Shown piece by piece: positions 59,595 through 64,000 of a stretch of 64,000 bases of DNA (positions are counted from its first letter, which is position 1; every line of letters starts with the position of its first letter). Source of the stretch: Hofstenia miamia (Eukaryota; Xenacoelomorpha; Acoela; Hofsteniidae); contig CABFPE010000128.1 in the NCBI GenBank assembly GCA_900660155.1, positions 1,036,344 through 1,100,343 of the forward strand, read 5' to 3'. Under the pieces are notes generated by a model. It saw only the letters and a list, made by a program, of their open reading frames with translations. It had not been told where the DNA came from and ran no database searches. A program made the translations under genes and the position numbers.

Positions 59595-62500
59595 CTAATG
59601 TTTTTCAATGACTAAAGATTCATTTATTTTTAGTTTTATGCTCAAGTAGTGCTGTGCATTGATAGATATATTTCGCTTTATTTCCTGTACAAAACTAAAC
59701 AGTAATTTACATAGATCAAATTTAGTTGTCATAGAGAACAATTTGATCGGTTTTCTTAAGATCTTTTTTGTTTTTCTGTAAGAGCGGGGTCCCATATTTC
59801 AGCTCCGTATAGGTACAAGGGATTATATATGCTTTAGTGCTTAAGAAATGGCAATATAAATATCATTGATTTTATAATATAATTAAATCTTTTAACAAGA
59901 TGGATTACATGTTAGTCCTCGTGTAAATTATTTTCAATTAACAAGCCAAGATATTTAACTTGTTTCACATTTGGAACCTTTTCGTTCATAATTGAAACAG
60001 AATTTGAAATGATCTCACATAACATCTTATCTTAAACATTATGATGTGCGAATTTTCACTCTTGAGATTTTTAGAATTGAGATACAAATTTTTCTGTACT
60101 GATACCCGCGAAATATCTTTTACAATTTGCACATACTTATTTTAATCATCTCAGAGGTGTCAATTGAAATTGCAAATCGGAATACTTGGAGATATCCATA
60201 GTTACTCCATCCAAATTATAAACATCATTGCTTATCATATTTGTTTCATCTGTGAACAGTGAAACACTCCTTGGACCACCTTGCGGGACACCCACTACTA
60301 CATCTATGCGCTGATTTCAGTTACTCATGTAACTGTACAACCATGCTGCAAACCATGGCGATAATGTTTTCATGCGATTCAATATACTATTCTGCAATAC
60401 AGTATTGAACGCCGACGAATAGTCTAAAAACAGCGCTTTTACAATCGTTGTTTCGTCAGAATTAAGCGCATTCCAATAAAATCGATAGTGCATTAGAGTG
60501 CATCAATGCTTGACCTATTTTTCTTATAGGTGTATTGGTTGTTGTCACTAGTTTCAACAACCATCTTTAGATACTCTTTCAACCCAATTTTATCAAGCAC
60601 TCGCGCACATATTGGCGCTGGTACTGCATTGGATGTTTTAGGAACTGGAGTTACCACAACTTTTTTTGAAGACATCAGGGTATGTTACGGTATTAAAACT
60701 TTTGTGAAATATGTCTAGACTAGAAGCAGTATACGTATTGATTCGACCTAAATATCCTGTTCACGTCTTCTTTCAAAATTGTTGGTGGCACAATCTCGTC
60801 AAGGCGAGGCAACTCAAAACTAACGTCCTTCACTATATCATCGTTAAAACGGGCAAAAAGTAATTCATTTCATCAGCTAGATCTGTAGTTAAATGAAATC
60901 GCTCTTCCCTTGGTTTTGAGTGCTTTCTTAGCACTTTGGTCAGTGACTGTAGCTGTGTTTCCCTTAATTGTCTAACAAGAGCATATATTTCACGCTGTGT
61001 GCAGTTTCTTTTGCCAATGTCATTCTCCCTTATAGCTTTGTGTTTAGCCTTTATAAGTTGATTAATACCGTTGTCTTTCATACGTTCGCTAATATTATAT
61101 ACCTTTGCATTTCTCCCATTGTAACACTGATCCATAATAAAAGAAATATATGACTCGACTACAGCAACAGTATTGTTCAAATTATCATCATAAAAGACTT
61201 TCCAATCAGTAGTTTCAAATTCGAATTGTAGCTTTTCTAAATCGAAACAATTTGACTGTCGACTATAGTTTATTCTTCGCCGCGTCTTATTATGGCAGTT
61301 TACTTTAGGAAATATACTAATGTTTAAATGATACATTATATTGGCATTTCCGAGTGGAGCGCCTACATCTATGTTGTATAACGATTTGTCATTCATATAG
61401 ACTACATCTAACTGTGAACGATTAGGCATAAATGTTGGAACATCCACACAGTTTTCTAATCGAAATCACTCAATAACACCAAGTTGACTTTGATTAGCAC
61501 CTCCAGCTGAAATGAGAAAACCTCTAGGATACTGGGTAACCACCCTTCATAATTGCTGATTTAGTAGTTTGTCGCATATACGATATTAGTCATTCGGTAA
61601 GGAAGATGTCTCGGCCTGCAACTTAATTTAAGACACTAGATATTTTGCTTTGATAAGCATGATACGATTTTTGGCCTGGCCTGTTATAACAAAATAGTTT
61701 GCTTACGTAAGTAACAAGGCACCCACCACCTTTCTCGTTGAAGTTTTCTAAATCGAGTCGAATTAAATGATACTTCTCCAATTTGATAGTAGTGGATGGT
61801 ATACTACTTATAAACTTTGTTTCCTGTAACAACAGACTATTGTGCCAGAAACAAACCATTCTTTAAGCTCAAGAAATTTGGACATCAGTACGTTAAGATT
61901 ACTGAATAATACGCTTGGAAGTGGGCAACGATTGGTTAGTACCAATAGTTCGTAGTCGTGCTCTACGTTTAATGACATCAAAAATATCTTCTAAGGATGA
62001 ATTATGATTAGTTTCTAAACTTGAGGACAGTTTTCGGTATACCTTTTTGGCTAAGTTCCCACCGCAGTTTTAAGATTTTCTTCTTAACTAGAAATTCCTC
62101 ATATGTTAATTCAGGTTTGACAAAGTAGTTGCTATTTTTCAGTGTATATGCTGAGGCTTTTATCTTTCGCGCTTCCCACACATTAATGCAGCTTTACGAT
62201 AACAGGTCGGGACCAACTTTCCTTAGGATTATATTTCCCACGGCAATATACATCATCTATTGCGTAACCCTCACAGTTCATCAAATTAAGAATCTGTTGA
62301 ACAGCTGCGCGATTCGAATCTAAGCATACATTATATCCAGAAAGCTCTGACTCTTATACCGAGTATAACAATTTTAGATTCAACATCTGATACTGTTGCC
62401 TGTTATCTGTTTAATAGAGATAGGTTCTGCAAAATGATAATAAATATGTTGTTCCATTTTTTACTGAAGCTCCTTTATTTGTGAATCTATATCATTAAAA

Positions 62501-62649
62501 AGCAGAGATAGATCCGGGATTGTAGAACGACGAAGTTTGACGGCTTCTAGAACCCATTCCTGTAAATGTATTTTGTGGACGCGGTGATCGGTAATGGCGC
62601 GTTCAAGAGTATCTTCGTCCATCATGGACAGTTCTTCAAATGACTTCAT
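59595..62649 (-). mobile_element. Decayed CR1/Jockey-type LINE with ORF1, endonuclease and RT
   Basis: On the minus strand from 62649 down, an ORF1-like start (MKSFEELSMMDEDTLERAIT) is followed by broken frames with YNVCLDSNRAAVQQIL. The endonuclease begins at about 61860 (LLLQETKFISSIPSTTIKL and KGGGCLVTYVSKLFCYNRP). The second half of the EN and the linker are an open frame at 61447-60833 (MPNRSQLDVVYMND, FYDDNLNNTVAVVESYI). The RT blocks are ALFLDYSSAFNTVLQNSIL (about 60440), GVPQGGPRSVSLF (about 60295), KQVKYLGLLIENNL (about 59960) and YGAEIWDPALTEKQK (about 59800). Stops are frequent. The element runs towards the 3' end of the receptor gene, about 285 bp away. Confidence 0.8.
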
Positions 62650-63793
62650 ATTATGGCGAGTTAGCGAGATAATTTTCTAACGTAAATATGTTTAATTCAC
62701 TTGATGGAGCACTCAGCAAACCGACCGTTCGCGATGAAAACAATTTTATTGATCCAGCAGGTAACATGTTGTACATTGTAATTTCAGATACATTCAAACA
62801 AAACGTATTAAGAATTCGCTTCACGCAAATCGGGACATTTTAGTATGATTTCATATCGAAATTATGATGAAGAACACATTGCAAAAAGTAGGAGCAGATG
62901 GAAGAGTAAGCGAAGTGGGAGAAGAGCTCTGCAAAGAGGAAACACATCGAAGATTTCTTGAAGCTTGGCGGCGAGAAAAAAATCAATTGCCGTTGAAGGT
63001 TTGAGAGTCAAAATGTAATTAGCAAGAGCACAAGCACGATAGTGTACCTACTCTAAATTTTACTTCTTTAAAAATCAATTCTGCAACTTTCAGGATACTC
63101 ACTAACAGGATAATCAATAATTTACAACTAATTTCAAAATTTATCAAAATAATTGTTCACAGAGCGCTCTCTTTAGTAAAAATGCACCTAAAGCCATGGT
63201 TTTGCAAAAAGCTGTGTATAGAGCCTTGCATAAAGTGTACAAATCGACTAGTATTTATTTTCAAACATACTTGGCGTTAAATGAAAAGTTGCAATTTTAC
63301 TTATTTTTCACGCAACATTTCAGAGAATTTTAGTAATTGTTCGACATATAACTAGTTTTTTATAATCCTCTAATAAAATATGTTATAATTTTCATAAATC
63401 CAATCCTTAGAAATTGTTGTTTTAAAAATATAATACGGGTGTTGAAAAATTCAAACGTCCGATTTTTCAAAATATGAAACAAACAGTAATTCATTATACT
63501 TATAAAAAAAATCATTACTGTATTTAGAATTGTTATTATTTCCAAAATCCAGTAGAAAAAAACAGCAGATTAGTACATACGTAAAAATCGTTATCCCTAA
63601 AATATAAATGCATTTTTCTCAAAGTTTGATAAAATTTACCAAAATACAATTTTGGTGTTAGCCTACTTGAATGTATATTGTTTTAGAGTGAAGTTAGTGG
63701 AATTGAGTTAATTTACTATTTTAAAATATATACATACATCTTGAATAACCGATATAAAACAAAATGAAGCCAACTATCTGCACAAAATTAGCG

Positions 63794-63834
<41 letters not shown>

Positions 63835-64000
63835 AGCAGTGGTAAGCTGCACGGAAGTGCACTGATCAATAGAACTCTATTTACAACCATTTAAGTGTCT
63901 TATATACAACTTTACATTAAAAATAACTATAAACACGAAAAAAAGTGAACTAGCCGATACTAGTAACAGTACCTGATGCCACAATATATATATATATATA
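62650..64000. other. Gene-free AT-rich sequence with TA microsatellites
   Basis: (TA)n tracts are at about 63796-63831 and from 63985 to the window edge. A repeat-like sequence TGTAGCAGTGGTAAGCTGC at 63832-63850 could be the start of a further element cut by the window end. No gene is supported. Confidence 0.5.

Noticed and set aside
1..64000. CRISPR arrays, bacterial operons, phage or virus-derived genes
   Set aside because: No regularly spaced repeats, ribosome-binding sites or recognisable viral proteins were seen. The genes are spliced animal genes.

Overview
The window is nuclear DNA from an invertebrate animal. It is AT-rich and contains spliced genes, long (TA)n microsatellites, two assembly gaps (25224-25273 approximately, and 48669-48821) and a dense load of decayed transposable elements. 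The species cannot be named from the sequence. Several genes have a splice acceptor directly upstream of the ATG, which would fit an animal lineage that uses spliced-leader trans-splicing (for example flatworms, hydrozoans, rotifers, tunicates or copepods). That is inference.

Genes. All cellular genes that I recognise lie between 35 and 60 kb. Read on the minus strand from high to low coordinates they are: CEP76 (three exons, 58092-54129, 625 aa), protoporphyrinogen oxidase PPOX (five exons, 51881-39767, 457 aa), and a pair of tiny mitochondrial inner-membrane proteins, UQCC5/SMIM4-like (from 39501) and UQCC6/Brawnin-like (35210-35055). I closed the reading frame across every intron of CEP76 and PPOX. 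The two micropeptides appear to sit on one transcript: a phase-0 donor near the end of the first ORF and the acceptor one base before the ATG of the second join to give two ORFs overlapping by 11 nt. As I recall, this is the architecture of the Drosophila sloth1/sloth2 transcript, whose products act in respiratory complex III. A single-exon seven-transmembrane receptor (58306-59310, plus) is divergent from CEP76 with about 210 bp between the two ATGs.

The left half (1-35 kb) has no intact cellular gene. It holds fragments of CR1/Jockey-type LINEs, a LINE with a restriction-like endonuclease, Penelope-like GIY-YIG domains, a tRNA-derived SINE-like unit, an exact tandem duplication of 1256 bp, a MITE with 62-bp inverted repeats inserted in (TA)n, and one unidentified frameshifted coding segment near 18.2-18.8 kb.

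The gene half is also riddled with small DNA transposons whose ends and target duplications can be read directly: an inactivated Tc1/mariner between CEP76 and PPOX, a TTAA-flanked element in a CEP76 intron, a pogo-like element in PPOX intron 2, and three MITE/hAT elements plus a hairpin in PPOX intron 4. A further decayed LINE fills 59.6-62.65 kb.

Working together: PPOX makes protoporphyrin IX for heme, and UQCC5 and UQCC6 are assembly factors of the heme-containing cytochrome bc1 complex. If the same-strand cluster is co-transcribed, it would tie heme supply to complex III assembly. The linkage is seen in the sequence; the co-transcription is a hypothesis.
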